35,151 bases of DNA. Origin: Gammaproteobacteria bacterium. GTDB taxonomy: Bacteria; Pseudomonadota; Gammaproteobacteria; Steroidobacterales; Steroidobacteraceae. A program made the position numbers and the translations under genes. Every line of letters starts with the position of its first letter. Position 1 is the first letter of the stretch. Shown in pieces: positions 24,336 to 33,191 of this stretch. The stretch covers positions 1-35,151 of the forward strand of contig JASHTF010000170.1 in the NCBI GenBank assembly GCA_030040715.1, written 5' to 3'. The notes beneath the pieces were generated by a model that was not told the DNA's origin, searched no databases, and was given only the letters and a program-made list of their open reading frames with translations.

Positions 24336-25769
24336 TCAGGAGCCGGCTGATCCCGCCGCTGAGACCAAAACGCTCGCACCTCGGCTGACGATCAGGTACA
24401 GGCTGCCGAGCACCAGCCATCCGAGTACCACGTATGGCGCCAGATTGAACGGAAACCTCGGCATCGGGTACACCGAGCCGATCAGCGGCGCGAGCAGGCA
24501 CAACACGCCGAGCGCGGGCACCGCGAGGTGATGCAGGCGGGAGAACTCGCTGCGATAGCGGCGGTAATAGAAAAACGGCGCGGCGCTCGCGACCAGCGCG
24601 TACACCAGCATCAGACCCAAGGACATGATCGTTCCGCCCAGATTCCAGACCGCCCAGGGGCCTTGCCAAGCTCCGACGGCGAGCCCGAGCGCGACCGCAA
24701 GTAGATAGTCGCAGACGATCGCATTGTGAGGCACACCGTAGCGATTGGCCCGCCCGAGAAACGTCGGCAGTATGCGCGCGCGCCCAAGCGCATACAGATT
24801 GCGCACGATCGACGCCTGGCCAGCCACGGCATTGGCGAACACACTGTTGAGGACGGTGATGTCCAACACCCAGGCCCACGAATTGCCCCAGGCACGGCGC
24901 GCGATGGTGTCAAACGGCGCCGGATTGTCGCTGATCGCCCCGGCGTCCAATCCAAAAGCGATGTCCGCCACATAGGCGCCGAACAGATAAAACAATCCGA
25001 TCAGAACGATGGCGATCGAGATCGCCAGCGGGATGGTGACGCGCGCGTTGCTGGTCTCTTCGCCGAGGTTCGCCGCGGCCTCGAATCCGGTGAACGAGAG
25101 AATCCCGAATACCATTCCCGCGCTCACGAAAGCGATCCGTCCCGGGCCGCTCACGGGCTCGAATGCCTGCCAGGTATTAGGCGTACCACCGAACGCGACC
25201 GACCCGAACAGTGCCAGCATCACTGACATCTCGAGCACCAGGAATATCAGCGTCGCGCGGGTCGAGTGGTTCACGCCAAAGTAGGACAGCACGCTGACAA
25301 AGGCACCGATGGCGAGGAAGAAATACACCCACGACACATCCAGGCCGAACTGGCGCTGCAGGAACGTCGAGGCGATGATGCCGAAGCCGGCGTAGGTGAT
25401 CGGAGAGATCATCGCGTAGGCAAGCAGCGCGATCCAACCTGCCATGAACCCGGCCCGTGGCCCGAGACCCTGAGAGGTGTAGGTAAACGCGAAGCTCGCG
25501 CCCTGCAGCTTTCTCGACAGCTGTATGACGCTCGCGCCGATCAGCAGACACGCGACCATCGAGGCGGCAAACGACAATGGAAAGGCTCGGCCACCGAGCC
25601 GCGCCGCCGGAACGACGTTGTAGTAGACGCTGACCGCCGGTCCCATGAAGGCGCACGACATCGCCAGCGCGCCGAAGAAGGCGACGCTGTTGGGCCGCAG
25701 CCGTCGGCCGCCGGTCTTCTCGCCCGTGGTCGCGGTCGGTTCCTGCTGGGGGGCCAGAGGGGTTTCCAT
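24336..25769 (-). CDS. APC-family amino acid permease, FrlA-like position
   Basis: A 477-residue inner-membrane transporter of the amino acid-polyamine-organocation superfamily with about twelve hydrophobic segments. It has the helix-1 region GALAMSCAFMGPAVSVYY (about 34-51), a helix-6 FTGFEAAANLGEE segment (about 225-237), and a hydrophobic C-terminus. The ATG at 25769 begins METPLAPQQ, 11 bases after the kinase stop. Upstream residues of the open frame overlap the kinase gene and are left out. No own Shine-Dalgarno is apparent, so translation is probably coupled. In Escherichia coli FrlA, an APC permease, imports fructoselysine next to FrlB and FrlD. Here the same three functions are adjacent, so I infer import of an Amadori-type amino acid conjugate. 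The exact substrate is unproven. Confidence 0.8.
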   Translation of the reverse strand: METPLAPQQEPTATTGEKTGGRRLRPNSVAFFGALAMSCAFMGPAVSVYYNVVPAARLGGRAFPLSFAASMVACLLIGASVIQLSRKLQGASFAFTYTSQGLGPRAGFMAGWIALLAYAMISPITYAGFGIIASTFLQRQFGLDVSWVYFFLAIGAFVSVLSYFGVNHSTRATLIFLVLEMSVMLALFGSVAFGGTPNTWQAFEPVSGPGRIAFVSAGMVFGILSFTGFEAAANLGEETSNARVTIPLAISIAIVLIGLFYLFGAYVADIAFGLDAGAISDNPAPFDTIARRAWGNSWAWVLDITVLNSVFANAVAGQASIVRNLYALGRARILPTFLGRANRYGVPHNAIVCDYLLAVALGLAVGAWQGPWAVWNLGGTIMSLGLMLVYALVASAAPFFYYRRYRSEFSRLHHLAVPALGVLCLLAPLIGSVYPMPRFPFNLAPYVVLGWLVLGSLYLIVSRGASVLVSAAGSAGS

Positions 25770-25779
25770 AGGCGCGCGA

Positions 25780-26592
25780 TCAACCCTGCGGAAATGCGCC
25801 CACATGCGCACACACGGCCGCCGCCCACTCGCTGCCACATTCGAGCTGCTGCTCGAGGCTCGAGCCATCACGCGCGCGTGCCAGAAATCCCGCGATAACC
25901 GCATCGCCGGCGCCGAGGGGGTCGACCACCTCGCCTTGCACGCGCGACGGCACGCACACCATACGTCCGTTCGTCATGGCGGCAACGCCGCATGCAGCGC
26001 GTGTGGCGAGCGCACTGCCCGCCCCGAGACGCCGCACCTCGAGCAGCAACTCCGCCACCGCCCGATCAGGCAACCGTGCGCCCACGGAAATGAAAGCGGC
26101 GTGGCAGGCCGCTAGCAAAGAAGCATACCTTTGCAGTGCCGAGCGCTCGCGCACGCTCCCCAGGTCCACGGATATCGGCACCGCGAGAGCGTTGAGCGCA
26201 CTGAACAGCTGCTGCGCCTGACCGGTGATCGACAGGTGGATCCAACTCGCCCGAGAGCGCGCGAACGCCAGCAACTCCGGCGTCACTGCCAGCAGATCGC
26301 TGACTCCGTAGACCTCATTGACGATGCGGTAGTCGCCCGCGAGCAGGGCGACGTCGGTGACACCGGTCGCTCCCGGCAGCCGTCGCACGCATTCCGTGTC
26401 GACGCCCGCCGACCGCAAAGCTCCCAGCACCCGCTCTCCATAGCGATCGGAGCCTACCACCCCCGCGTACGCAGCCGGCAATCCGTGCAGCGCCAGGTTC
26501 ACAGCGACGTTCAGGGCGTTGCCGCCAACGTGCTCGGCCTTGATCGGCGCGAGGTAGCGATCAATGCAATTGTCACCGATCGACAGCAGCAT
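25780..26592 (-). CDS. PfkB-family kinase, fructoselysine 6-kinase-like
   Basis: A 270-residue ribokinase-fold sugar kinase. The start reads MLLSIGDNCIDRYLAP, close to the GDNCVD beginning of fructoselysine kinase FrlD, followed by the PfkB signature 1 GGNALNVAVNLA (23-34). The C-terminal signature DPLGAGDAVIAGF (224-236) has the catalytic base Asp230. It should phosphorylate C6 of a ketosamine such as fructoselysine, feeding the deglycase encoded 13 bases upstream. Other PfkB substrates remain possible. The ATG at 26592 lies between that stop and the conserved GD motif; no Shine-Dalgarno is seen, which suits coupled translation. Confidence 0.8.
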   Translation of the reverse strand: MLLSIGDNCIDRYLAPIKAEHVGGNALNVAVNLALHGLPAAYAGVVGSDRYGERVLGALRSAGVDTECVRRLPGATGVTDVALLAGDYRIVNEVYGVSDLLAVTPELLAFARSRASWIHLSITGQAQQLFSALNALAVPISVDLGSVRERSALQRYASLLAACHAAFISVGARLPDRAVAELLLEVRRLGAGSALATRAACGVAAMTNGRMVCVPSRVQGEVVDPLGAGDAVIAGFLARARDGSSLEQQLECGSEWAAAVCAHVGAFPQG

Positions 26593-26605
26593 GCCAGCGG
26601 GCCAT

Positions 26606-27619
26606 CTAGTAGGAAACGCGCTTGTAGTAGCGTCGAGTGGTGAGGGGGTGATCGCGGATGATCTCGAGGTGCGCGCTCACGCGCTCGAGCACGGTTGCGA
26701 GCAGCACGGGTCCCAGCAGGGCGCGAACACCAGCACTGATCCCGGACAGCGCGCAGGCGCCCGTGTCGATGATCGTCAGCAGATTGGTGTACTGAACGCA
26801 AAACCGCTCCACGCGCTCGACCAGCGGGCGCGACGCGTCCTCGCCCTTGAGCAGCAGCACGTGCACCCCTTTCTCGACGAGCTCGAGCGTGCCGTGAAAG
26901 AAATCGGCGGCGTGCACCGGACGGGTTCGAATCCACTGCATCTCCTCGAGGATGCACATCCCGTAGTAGTGCGCCTGCGGCCAGCACAGGCCGGCGCTCG
27001 AGATGATGTGATAGTCGTGGGCCGCGAGGGTACGCGCATGATGCTCGGCCCGCGGCTCGAAGGCGCGCTTGACCTCTAGCAACAAGGAAGGGATCCCCTC
27101 GAGCTCCCGCGCGACGCGCTCGTAGTCACCTGCCTCGCCGCGTGCCTTCATCACGCTCAAAGCGATAAAAAGCGACTGCAGGTAGAACGATTCGCTCGAG
27201 GTGTCGTCGGCGGCCGCATTCACGAAGCGGTGGTCCGCGGCGGCGGCGAGCGGACAGTCGCCGCGGCCGGTCAGGGCGATCGTGGTGGCGCCGCGGGATT
27301 TGGCGTATTCGAGCACCTTGAGGCTCTCCTTGGTGGTTCCGGACAGCGACGGAATCACGACCAGGGACCTGTTGCTCAGGTGGCGGTGGCCGCTCAGACA
27401 CAACTCGGCCGGCCGAACGCAAAACGTCGGCAGGGTCGAGCGCTGACTCAGCAGCAGCGCAGCCGGCTGCATCAGGATTCCCGCACCTCCCGTGCCTGCG
27501 AAGAACAAGCTGTCGGAGCCAGCGCCTAAACCCGCAGCGATCGCAGCATCGAGCGACGACCGCAGGCCAACGGCGCCGGATTGGACGCGTAGAAACTGCG
27601 CTGCATCGAAATTCTTCAC
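26606..27619 (-). CDS. SIS-domain deglycase, FrlB/FraB-like
   Basis: A 337-residue protein with two sugar isomerase (SIS) domains, related to glucosamine-6-phosphate synthase isomerase halves and to the 6-phosphofructose-amine deglycases FrlB and FraB. It reads FFAGTGGAG (about 39-47), SLSGTTKES (91-99), and near the middle FFHGTLELVEKG, corresponding to FRHGPLEIVEPG of FrlB. Glu226 and His242 are spaced 16 apart exactly like the catalytic pair reported for FraB (Glu214/His230). The C-terminus RDHPLTTRRYYKRVSY also matches FrlB. It would split the 6-phosphorylated Amadori compound into glucose 6-phosphate and the free amine. The GTG start at 27619 has GGGAGG seven bases upstream. It is the first gene of the operon. 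Confidence 0.85.
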   Translation of the reverse strand: MKNFDAAQFLRVQSGAVGLRSSLDAAIAAGLGAGSDSLFFAGTGGAGILMQPAALLLSQRSTLPTFCVRPAELCLSGHRHLSNRSLVVIPSLSGTTKESLKVLEYAKSRGATTIALTGRGDCPLAAAADHRFVNAAADDTSSESFYLQSLFIALSVMKARGEAGDYERVARELEGIPSLLLEVKRAFEPRAEHHARTLAAHDYHIISSAGLCWPQAHYYGMCILEEMQWIRTRPVHAADFFHGTLELVEKGVHVLLLKGEDASRPLVERVERFCVQYTNLLTIIDTGACALSGISAGVRALLGPVLLATVLERVSAHLEIIRDHPLTTRRYYKRVSY

Positions 27620-28145
27620 GTACGAACCTCCCAGCGAGCCAACTTATTTGAATGGTGTCGCTCGCGGAGATCAATCCGGCCGCGGACGATGACCGCTGCG
27701 CGCCGCCGCAACCGAGGCCGCGGTTCGGGGCAGTGTCCAAAGAATCCACTTAAGTATAAATAAGCAAGTTATTGTTTATATTAATAACCATGCCGAAGAT
27801 GAAGCAGAAATAGACACGCGGCTGGCGCCCACCGAGCGGGCTTGAAGCCCGAGGTTCCCGCGGTCGCCGTGGCGGCGTTGATGGGCCGGCGGCTTCGGTC
27901 CCGGGCGCATCGAGTCAGAACGCTACTGCGCGCGCCGCTCAGCGGCCGCCGCGAGCAGCGCTTTCCTGCAGGGCGGCGGACTCATTGCACCAATCGTCGT
28001 AGCACTCCCCGTGCATACGCGGCGCACCCGCGGTGACGATAGTGTCACCTGTGCTGCATATACAATACACGGTCGCGCTCGTAAATTGAACGATTATTCT
28101 GCCGGTAGGTTGTTGTCACCGGTAACTCAGGGTAACCTCGCGCGC
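27620..28145. promoter_or_regulatory. 526-bp divergent region with AT-rich promoter island and palindromes
   Basis: The gap between the deglycase operon and the RHH-like gene holds no convincing gene. 27749-27789 is strikingly AT-rich in this GC-rich window and contains GTTATT-N9-AATAAC (27768-27788), a likely promoter/regulator zone for the operon. 27837-27851 is a perfect CGGGCTT-g-AAGCCCG palindrome. A further palindrome at 28032-28049 is listed separately. Confidence 0.5.
28032..28066 (+). promoter_or_regulatory. palindrome plus -10 element ahead of the RHH-like gene
   Basis: GGTGAC-N6-GTCACC (28032-28049) is followed by TACAAT (28061-28066), five of six matches to a sigma-70 -10 box. 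The palindrome covers where a -35 element would lie, the arrangement of a repressor site. A second patch around 28117-28126 (CACCGGTAAC) repeats similar bases. Confidence 0.4.
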
Positions 28146-28445
28146 GTGACCCGGAAGACGCGCAAACCCAATAGTCGAGATCGGCTCAAGAAAATCCCCA
28201 TCTCTTGCTACCTCGAGCGCGAGGACTACCTGGCGCTGAAGGCACTGAGTGCACACACTGGCGTACCGCAGCAGGTCTATTTGCGCCGCGCCCTCGCTTA
28301 CATCCTCAAACTCAATGATACCGAGCAAATGCGTGCTGCGGCCGCGAAGGTACGGGCGCGCACGCGTGAGTTGGCGGAACTATCAGCCCGGTTCGCGGCT
28401 CTGTCTGCCAGGGTCCATAGCCGCAAGGGCGGCGGCAGAGGCTAG
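28146..28445 (+). CDS. small ribbon-helix-helix-like protein
   Basis: A 99-residue basic protein. The stretch KKIPISCYLEREDYLALKAL, then SAHTGVPQQVYLRRALAYIL (about 15-55), has a beta-strand followed by two helices like ribbon-helix-helix DNA-binding proteins, and the rest is a Lys/Arg/Ala helix that may be coiled coil (about 60-90). It may bind the palindrome upstream of its own gene. The start is unsettled: GTG 28146 places the domain correctly, while TTG 28086 would add 20 residues, and neither has a good Shine-Dalgarno. It converges with the LivF gene, 13 bases away. It is not a GntR protein and so is not the FrlR counterpart. Confidence 0.6.
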   Translation: MTRKTRKPNSRDRLKKIPISCYLEREDYLALKALSAHTGVPQQVYLRRALAYILKLNDTEQMRAAAAKVRARTRELAELSARFAALSARVHSRKGGGRG

Positions 28446-28458
28446 CCGCCCAGCTGCC

Positions 28459-29184
28459 TCACAGCCCCAGAAAGGATTTTCTCACCGCGTCGTCGCGCAG
28501 CAGATCGCGGCCCGGGCCGGAAAGCGTCACCCTGCCCTTCTCGAGAACGTAAGCGCGATCCACAACCTCCAGTGTCTGGAACACATTCTGCTCGACCAGG
28601 ATGAGCGCGATGCCCATCGCGCGGATCGTCCCAATAAGGCCAAACAGATCGTCCACCATTTTGGGCATCAGGCCGAGCGAAGGCTCGTCCAGGACCAGCA
28701 GACGTGGATTGCCCATCAGGCCGCGGGCGATGGCCAGCATCTGCTGTTCGCCGCCGCTCATCGAGCCTGCCAGTTGATGGCGCCGTTCGGCAAGACGCGG
28801 AAACAAAGCGAACACGCGTTCGAGATTGACGGCGTAACTGTGCCGGGCGCGCCGGGCATAGGCGCCCAGCTGCAGGTTCTCGCTCACACTCATGCGAGGG
28901 AAGAGCAGCCGCCCTTCTGGTACCAGAGTGATTCCGAGCTCGACGATCCGGTGCGACGGCAGCGACGTCACGTCGTCGGCATCGAACCGCAGCCGGCCCT
29001 GCGCCGGCGGCAGCACTCCAGCGATCATCTTGACCGTGGTCGATTTTCCGGCCCCGTTGGCTCCGAGCAGAGCGATCGCCTCGGCGGCACGGACCGTGAA
29101 GGACACATCCTCGACCGCGATCACGCCGTCATAGGCAAAGGCGAGCCCTTGGGCATCGAGCAGCGGAGAGACGCCCGCGGTCAT
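28459..29184 (-). CDS. LIV-type ABC transporter ATPase LivF
   Basis: A 241-residue ATPase of the branched-chain amino acid type importer family. Walker A is GANGAGKST (41-49), the signature is MSGGEQQMLAIARGL, Walker B is RLLVLDEPSLGL, and a LivF-like LVEQN H-loop region lacks the usual His (LILVEQNVFQTLEV), which is normal for LivF. The start ATG at 29184 overlaps the upstream stop by ATGA; the open frame continues for 85 codons of Arg-rich shadow sequence, which I exclude. It pairs with the LivG domain to power transport. Confidence 0.9.
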   Translation of the reverse strand: MTAGVSPLLDAQGLAFAYDGVIAVEDVSFTVRAAEAIALLGANGAGKSTTVKMIAGVLPPAQGRLRFDADDVTSLPSHRIVELGITLVPEGRLLFPRMSVSENLQLGAYARRARHSYAVNLERVFALFPRLAERRHQLAGSMSGGEQQMLAIARGLMGNPRLLVLDEPSLGLMPKMVDDLFGLIGTIRAMGIALILVEQNVFQTLEVVDRAYVLEKGRVTLSGPGRDLLRDDAVRKSFLGL

Positions 29185-30962
29185 CGCACCGGCTCTGAAA
29201 CCGAGCCGAGCTCGAAGGGCTTGCCGAGATAGGCTTCGATCACGGCCGGGTCGTGCGCCACATCGAGCGGCGGACCTTGAGCAATGAGGCGACCGGCCGC
29301 GACTACAAACACGACGTCGGACATCCTCATCACCGCTTGCATGTCGTGCTCGGCCAGAAACACGGTCGTACCGGTGCGCCGCACCGCCTGGATCATGTCC
29401 ATCATCTCTCGAGTCTCGGTCGGATTGAGGCCGGCACACGGCTCATCCGCCAGCACGAGCCGTGGCCGCGTCGCCAACGCTCGGGCCAATTCGAGGCGCC
29501 GTAGATGCCCGACGGGCAACGAGGCGGCCGGCTGATCCGCCAGCGCGGACAGGCGCGCGAGAGCGAGCGCATCCATCGTCAGCTGGTGAGGGTCGCGGGA
29601 GCCGTCACGCCCGAACAGCGCACCGACCAAAACGTTGTCATAGACGCTGAGACCATGGAACGGCCTGGCGATCTGGAACACGCGCGCGATACCCGCGCGG
29701 CTCAGCCGATGGGTCGGCAAACCGTCGATGCGCGTGCGCTGGTACCAGATCTCGCCCGAGTTCGGTGCCAAATACCCGGTCACGAGGTTGAAGAGGGTCG
29801 ATTTGCCAGCGCCGTTCGGCCCGATGATGGCTGAGATGCTGCCGCTTCGTAGCTGCAGGTCGATCTGATCGATGGCCTTGAGCCCGCGAAACTGGCGGCT
29901 CAGACCAACCAACTTCAGAACCGCTTCATCGGTCTGTGGACAGGCCGGCGCGGGCGGCTGCTCGGCTGCGGTTACGGCTCGCTCTTCCGGCATCGGCGTG
30001 CCGACCACCGTCAGGATGCGTCGGTGCCCGCGCATCAAACCCATCAGGCCGCTCGGCAGCAGGAACACGAGCGCAATGATGATGATTCCTGTCATCAGCA
30101 TGTGGATCTGAAGCAAGCCACCGAGCACGACTTGATTCAGAACGGCCATGATGGCCGCTCCGAGCACCGGACCCGCCAGCGTCCCCATGCCGCCGAGCAG
30201 CGCATAGACAACGACGTCGAACGACAGCTGCGACCGGAACACTGAGCTCGTGGTGACGTAACCGAGGTTGAAGGCGTAGGCTGCGCCGGCGAGTCCGATC
30301 AGGAGCGCGCTCACAATGAATCCCACGAGCTTATAGCGCTCCGTCGGAACGCCCAGCATGCGGGCGGTGTCCTCGTCCTCGCGAATGGCGATCAGTCCGT
30401 AGCCCAGGCGCGAATAGCGCACCGCCGCCGCAATGCTCAGCGCAATCACGGCGAGCGCCAGGAATACGTAGAAGAAGAAGCGTTCCGGCGCCGCGGCCGT
30501 CACCGGATCGATCGTAACGCCGACCGCACCCTCAAACACGTCGAGGCCGCTCGAAAGCTCCGCGAGAATCAGGCTGACGCCCAGCATCGCGATCGAGAAG
30601 TAGGCCCCTCGCAATCGCAAGATCGGATACCCGATGATCGCAGCCAGTAAGCTCGCCGCGATCCCGCCCATCGCCAGTGCCACAGCCAGACGCAACGCGG
30701 GGTCAGCGATCTGAACGTGCTCCTGCATCAGGGCCGCCGTGAACGCGCCCAGGCCCAGAAAGGCCGCCGAGCCAAAGCTCCAGTACCCGGCAAAGCCTCC
30801 GAGGATGTTCCAGGCGATCGCGAGCGCGGCACCGAACAAGATGGTTTGCGCGACGCGCAGAGCGAACGGAGATGCGATTAGGGGCAGCACGGCGAGCGCG
30901 CCCAAAACCGCAGCGCCAGCGATCCCCGTCCTGACGGCTCTCCGGGAGAGCGGTCGCTTCAT
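29181..30962 (-). CDS. LivM-LivG fusion: ABC permease plus ATPase
   Basis: A 593-residue fusion. Residues 1-325 are a LivM-type permease with about nine hydrophobic helices and the LIV signature AIREDEDTARMLGV (about 193-206). After a Pro/Ala/Glu linker, residues 346-593 form a LivG-type ATPase with Walker A GPNGAGKST (381-389), a LPVGHLRRLELARAL signature, Walker B RLVLADEP and an EHD H-loop. The LivG signature diverges from LSGGQ, as is usual in that family. Fused LivM-LivG proteins are known in other proteobacteria. Both ends overlap neighbouring genes by four bases, so the set is translated as one unit. Confidence 0.9.
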   Translation of the reverse strand: MKRPLSRRAVRTGIAGAAVLGALAVLPLIASPFALRVAQTILFGAALAIAWNILGGFAGYWSFGSAAFLGLGAFTAALMQEHVQIADPALRLAVALAMGGIAASLLAAIIGYPILRLRGAYFSIAMLGVSLILAELSSGLDVFEGAVGVTIDPVTAAAPERFFFYVFLALAVIALSIAAAVRYSRLGYGLIAIREDEDTARMLGVPTERYKLVGFIVSALLIGLAGAAYAFNLGYVTTSSVFRSQLSFDVVVYALLGGMGTLAGPVLGAAIMAVLNQVVLGGLLQIHMLMTGIIIIALVFLLPSGLMGLMRGHRRILTVVGTPMPEERAVTAAEQPPAPACPQTDEAVLKLVGLSRQFRGLKAIDQIDLQLRSGSISAIIGPNGAGKSTLFNLVTGYLAPNSGEIWYQRTRIDGLPTHRLSRAGIARVFQIARPFHGLSVYDNVLVGALFGRDGSRDPHQLTMDALALARLSALADQPAASLPVGHLRRLELARALATRPRLVLADEPCAGLNPTETREMMDMIQAVRRTGTTVFLAEHDMQAVMRMSDVVFVVAAGRLIAQGPPLDVAHDPAVIEAYLGKPFELGSVSEPVR

Positions 30963-31840
30963 CGCGAGCCGTGGAAGGCGCTTCCCAGCAGGCCGTGGGG
31001 TCTGAGGAGAAGCATCAGCACCAGCACCAGAAATGCCACCGCATTCGGATAGGCCGGCCCGACGAATGCGCCGGTTAGCGCGCTGATGATGCCGAGCAAC
31101 AGGCCACCGAGCAGCGCGCCCGCAGCACTACCCGCGCCGCCCAGGACCACGACCACGAAACCAAAGATAGTCCAGTCCTCCTGGCTCGAGGGTGCAAACG
31201 GAAATAGCATCCCGATGAGCACCCCGGCCGCCCCGGCAAAGGCAGCGGAGAGGCCGAAGCTGATGGCATAAATCTGATCGGTATCGACGCCACACAGCCG
31301 CGCAGCCAGCTCGTGTTCCGCCGTCGCTCGAATGCTGCGGCCGATCGGCAGGCGGCGTAGCACCCATGCCAGGATAGCGATGAGCACGCAGCTGATTGCG
31401 AAGGCGATGAGCTGCAGACGATTGACGGTGATTCCGCCGAAGCGGTCAAAGCTGTTGGCGTAATCCGGTCGGACGCTCTGATTATCGGCAGAGAACACCA
31501 ATGTGAACAGGTTCTGAAGTATGAGCGCGACGCCATAGGTGACCAGCAGCGACGACAGCAGACTGGCGCGCCGTATCGCCGGCGAGATCAGAAAGCGCTG
31601 ATAGAGGTATCCGACCCCGAAGCAGATGGCTGCGATCAGGGGCAGTGCGAGCAGCGGGTCAAGGCCGATCGTCCGCAGCGCGACCAGCGCAAGGTAGGCG
31701 CCGAGGATGATGAGCACGCCATGGCTGAGATTGATTACGCCAAGCACGCCGAAGATCAGAGAGAACCCCACGGCCGCTAGCGACAGAACAGAGCCTTGCA
31801 GCACACCGTCGACGAGCGCCTGGAACAGACGATCTAGCAA
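30959..31840 (-). CDS. LIV-type ABC transporter permease LivH
   Basis: A 293-residue inner-membrane permease with about eight hydrophobic helices. LivH hallmarks are LSLAAVGFSLIFGVLGVINLSHG near the N-terminus (about 20-42), GRSIRATAEHELAARLCGVD (about 172-191, the EAA-like coupling loop) and a C-terminal LVLMLLLRPHGLLG. It forms a heterodimer with the LivM domain. It begins three bases after the binding protein stop and overlaps the fusion gene by four bases. Confidence 0.9.
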   Translation of the reverse strand: MLDRLFQALVDGVLQGSVLSLAAVGFSLIFGVLGVINLSHGVLIILGAYLALVALRTIGLDPLLALPLIAAICFGVGYLYQRFLISPAIRRASLLSSLLVTYGVALILQNLFTLVFSADNQSVRPDYANSFDRFGGITVNRLQLIAFAISCVLIAILAWVLRRLPIGRSIRATAEHELAARLCGVDTDQIYAISFGLSAAFAGAAGVLIGMLFPFAPSSQEDWTIFGFVVVVLGGAGSAAGALLGGLLLGIISALTGAFVGPAYPNAVAFLVLVLMLLLRPHGLLGSAFHGSR

Positions 31841-31843
31841 GGT

Positions 31844-33070
31844 TTAGCGCGTCGCCCAGTTTGGGATCGGGTAGACGAGCTGAGCGGTCGCGACCTTGGG
31901 GGGAAACACGACCTCGAGCCCGCTCGGCTGCACTTGGCTGATCACCGCGCCCATCAGCACCGCATCGCCATCGCCATCGGCGGTGAATTTCACCTGACCG
32001 TAGAACGATTCGTAATTCAGCGCCGCGAGCGCATCTCGCACCTTGTCCGGCGCCAAGGTACCCGCGTCCTGGATCGCCTTGACGTAGCAGGTAATGCAGA
32101 GCGAAGCGCCAGCGGTGTGATAGGTTTCCTTTCGATCAGTCACCGTTGTGTAATAGTTATAGTAATTAGCCGTTGATCCGAAGAATGGATCGCCAAATCT
32201 GTAAGTTGGCTTCCAGTATTGGTTGAAGGTAAGACCCTCGGCATATTTGCCCAGATTGGCACGAAATGCCGGAATCTCGGGACCGAGTGCGAGGAACAAC
32301 AGCTTGACGTCCGTTCCCGTGGCGACCAGCTGCTGTGTGACGAGTGCCGAATCCTCCTGGTGCGTGGTGCAGATCAGCGCGTCGGGCGTGCGCAGGCGCA
32401 GGTCGCTGACCACGCCGGAGACGTCGGTTAAGGTCGGGGGCAGACGATACGTATTCAGGATCTGAATGCCCGCCGCGCGCAAGTACTCCACGCTGCCGTC
32501 CGCCTGACCCTTGGAGAACGGATCGTTGGTCGCCACGATCGCGCAGGTTCTTACCTGGCCGTGCATCGACTTGAACATCTCCACCAGCGTAACCAGCTGC
32601 CTCGACGCCCGCGGATATATCCCAAACATGTAGCGAAAATGCCGCGTGAAAATCTGGTCGGCACCACCGCCGGCCTGCACCATTGGCCTTCGGGCGCGTT
32701 CTGTAAGCGCCGCGGTTGGGAGAACGATGGCGCTCGAGAACGACCCCAGGAAAAAGTCCGTTCCCGAATCAAGCTGCTTTTGGATCAGCGTCACCGCCCT
32801 TTGTGGGTCACTGGCATCATCGAATAGTTGCAGCTCGAGCTTGTAGGCGACTCCAGCGACCTTCACGCCACCAAGGTGCTCGTTCACATATTTGACGGCG
32901 ACCTTGTAGCCCTCGAGCACGTTGAGCCCGGTATCGCTCTCCTTGCCGCTCATCGGTACCGACCCACCGAGCCTGATGGTGTTCTGCGCGCTGGCGAGGA
33001 CATCGTCCGAGCCCAGCAGCGCAGCAGCAGCGCTACCCGTTTTGAGCGCATCGCGGCGACTGATCAACAT
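31844..33070 (-). CDS. LIV-type ABC substrate-binding protein
   Basis: A 408-residue periplasmic binding protein of the LivK/amide-binding family. The N-terminus carries a twin-arginine signal (SRRDALKTGSAAAALLG, 4-20), so it is probably exported folded. The mature part begins IRLGGSVPMSGKESDTG and continues in the type I periplasmic binding fold; several Tyr/Trp positions (FNQYWKPTYRFGDPFFG, about 285-301) may line the pocket. The substrate is not readable. It is the first gene of the operon and is divergent from the acetylpolyamine amidohydrolase, which makes an N-acetylated or other modified amine a sensible guess rather than branched-chain amino acids. Confidence 0.85.
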   Translation of the reverse strand: MLISRRDALKTGSAAAALLGSDDVLASAQNTIRLGGSVPMSGKESDTGLNVLEGYKVAVKYVNEHLGGVKVAGVAYKLELQLFDDASDPQRAVTLIQKQLDSGTDFFLGSFSSAIVLPTAALTERARRPMVQAGGGADQIFTRHFRYMFGIYPRASRQLVTLVEMFKSMHGQVRTCAIVATNDPFSKGQADGSVEYLRAAGIQILNTYRLPPTLTDVSGVVSDLRLRTPDALICTTHQEDSALVTQQLVATGTDVKLLFLALGPEIPAFRANLGKYAEGLTFNQYWKPTYRFGDPFFGSTANYYNYYTTVTDRKETYHTAGASLCITCYVKAIQDAGTLAPDKVRDALAALNYESFYGQVKFTADGDGDAVLMGAVISQVQPSGLEVVFPPKVATAQLVYPIPNWATR

Positions 33071-33159
33071 TGTCCGCTGTGTCCGGCTGTGCTGATGCGA
33101 TAGCAGCAGCCCAGACTCTACTTACATCCAGGAATTCTCACAAGAAGCAGCTCCGGCGG

Positions 33160-33185
33160 TATGATCGGAACGAATCCTGCAGGAG
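33160..33185 (+). promoter_or_regulatory. candidate -10 box and ribosome site for the amidohydrolase
   Basis: TATGAT at 33160-33165 is a good -10 box. A poor -35 (TTCTCA, 33135-33140) lies 19 bases before it. AGGAG at 33181-33185 is six bases before the GTG at 33192 and sets that start. The LivK promoter must lie in the same 121-base divergent gap but is not obvious. Confidence 0.4.
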
Positions 33186-33191
33186 AGTCCC

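Noticed and set aside
27790-27813. Tiny ORF MPKMKQK resembling the start of ribosomal protein L35
   Set aside because: Only seven codons, no Shine-Dalgarno and no translation initiation factor or L20 genes nearby. Most likely chance.
29185-29439. 85-codon N-terminal extension of the LivF frame
   Set aside because: Arg-rich sequence overlapping the LivG domain in another frame; the ATGA overlap at 29181-29184 gives the natural start.
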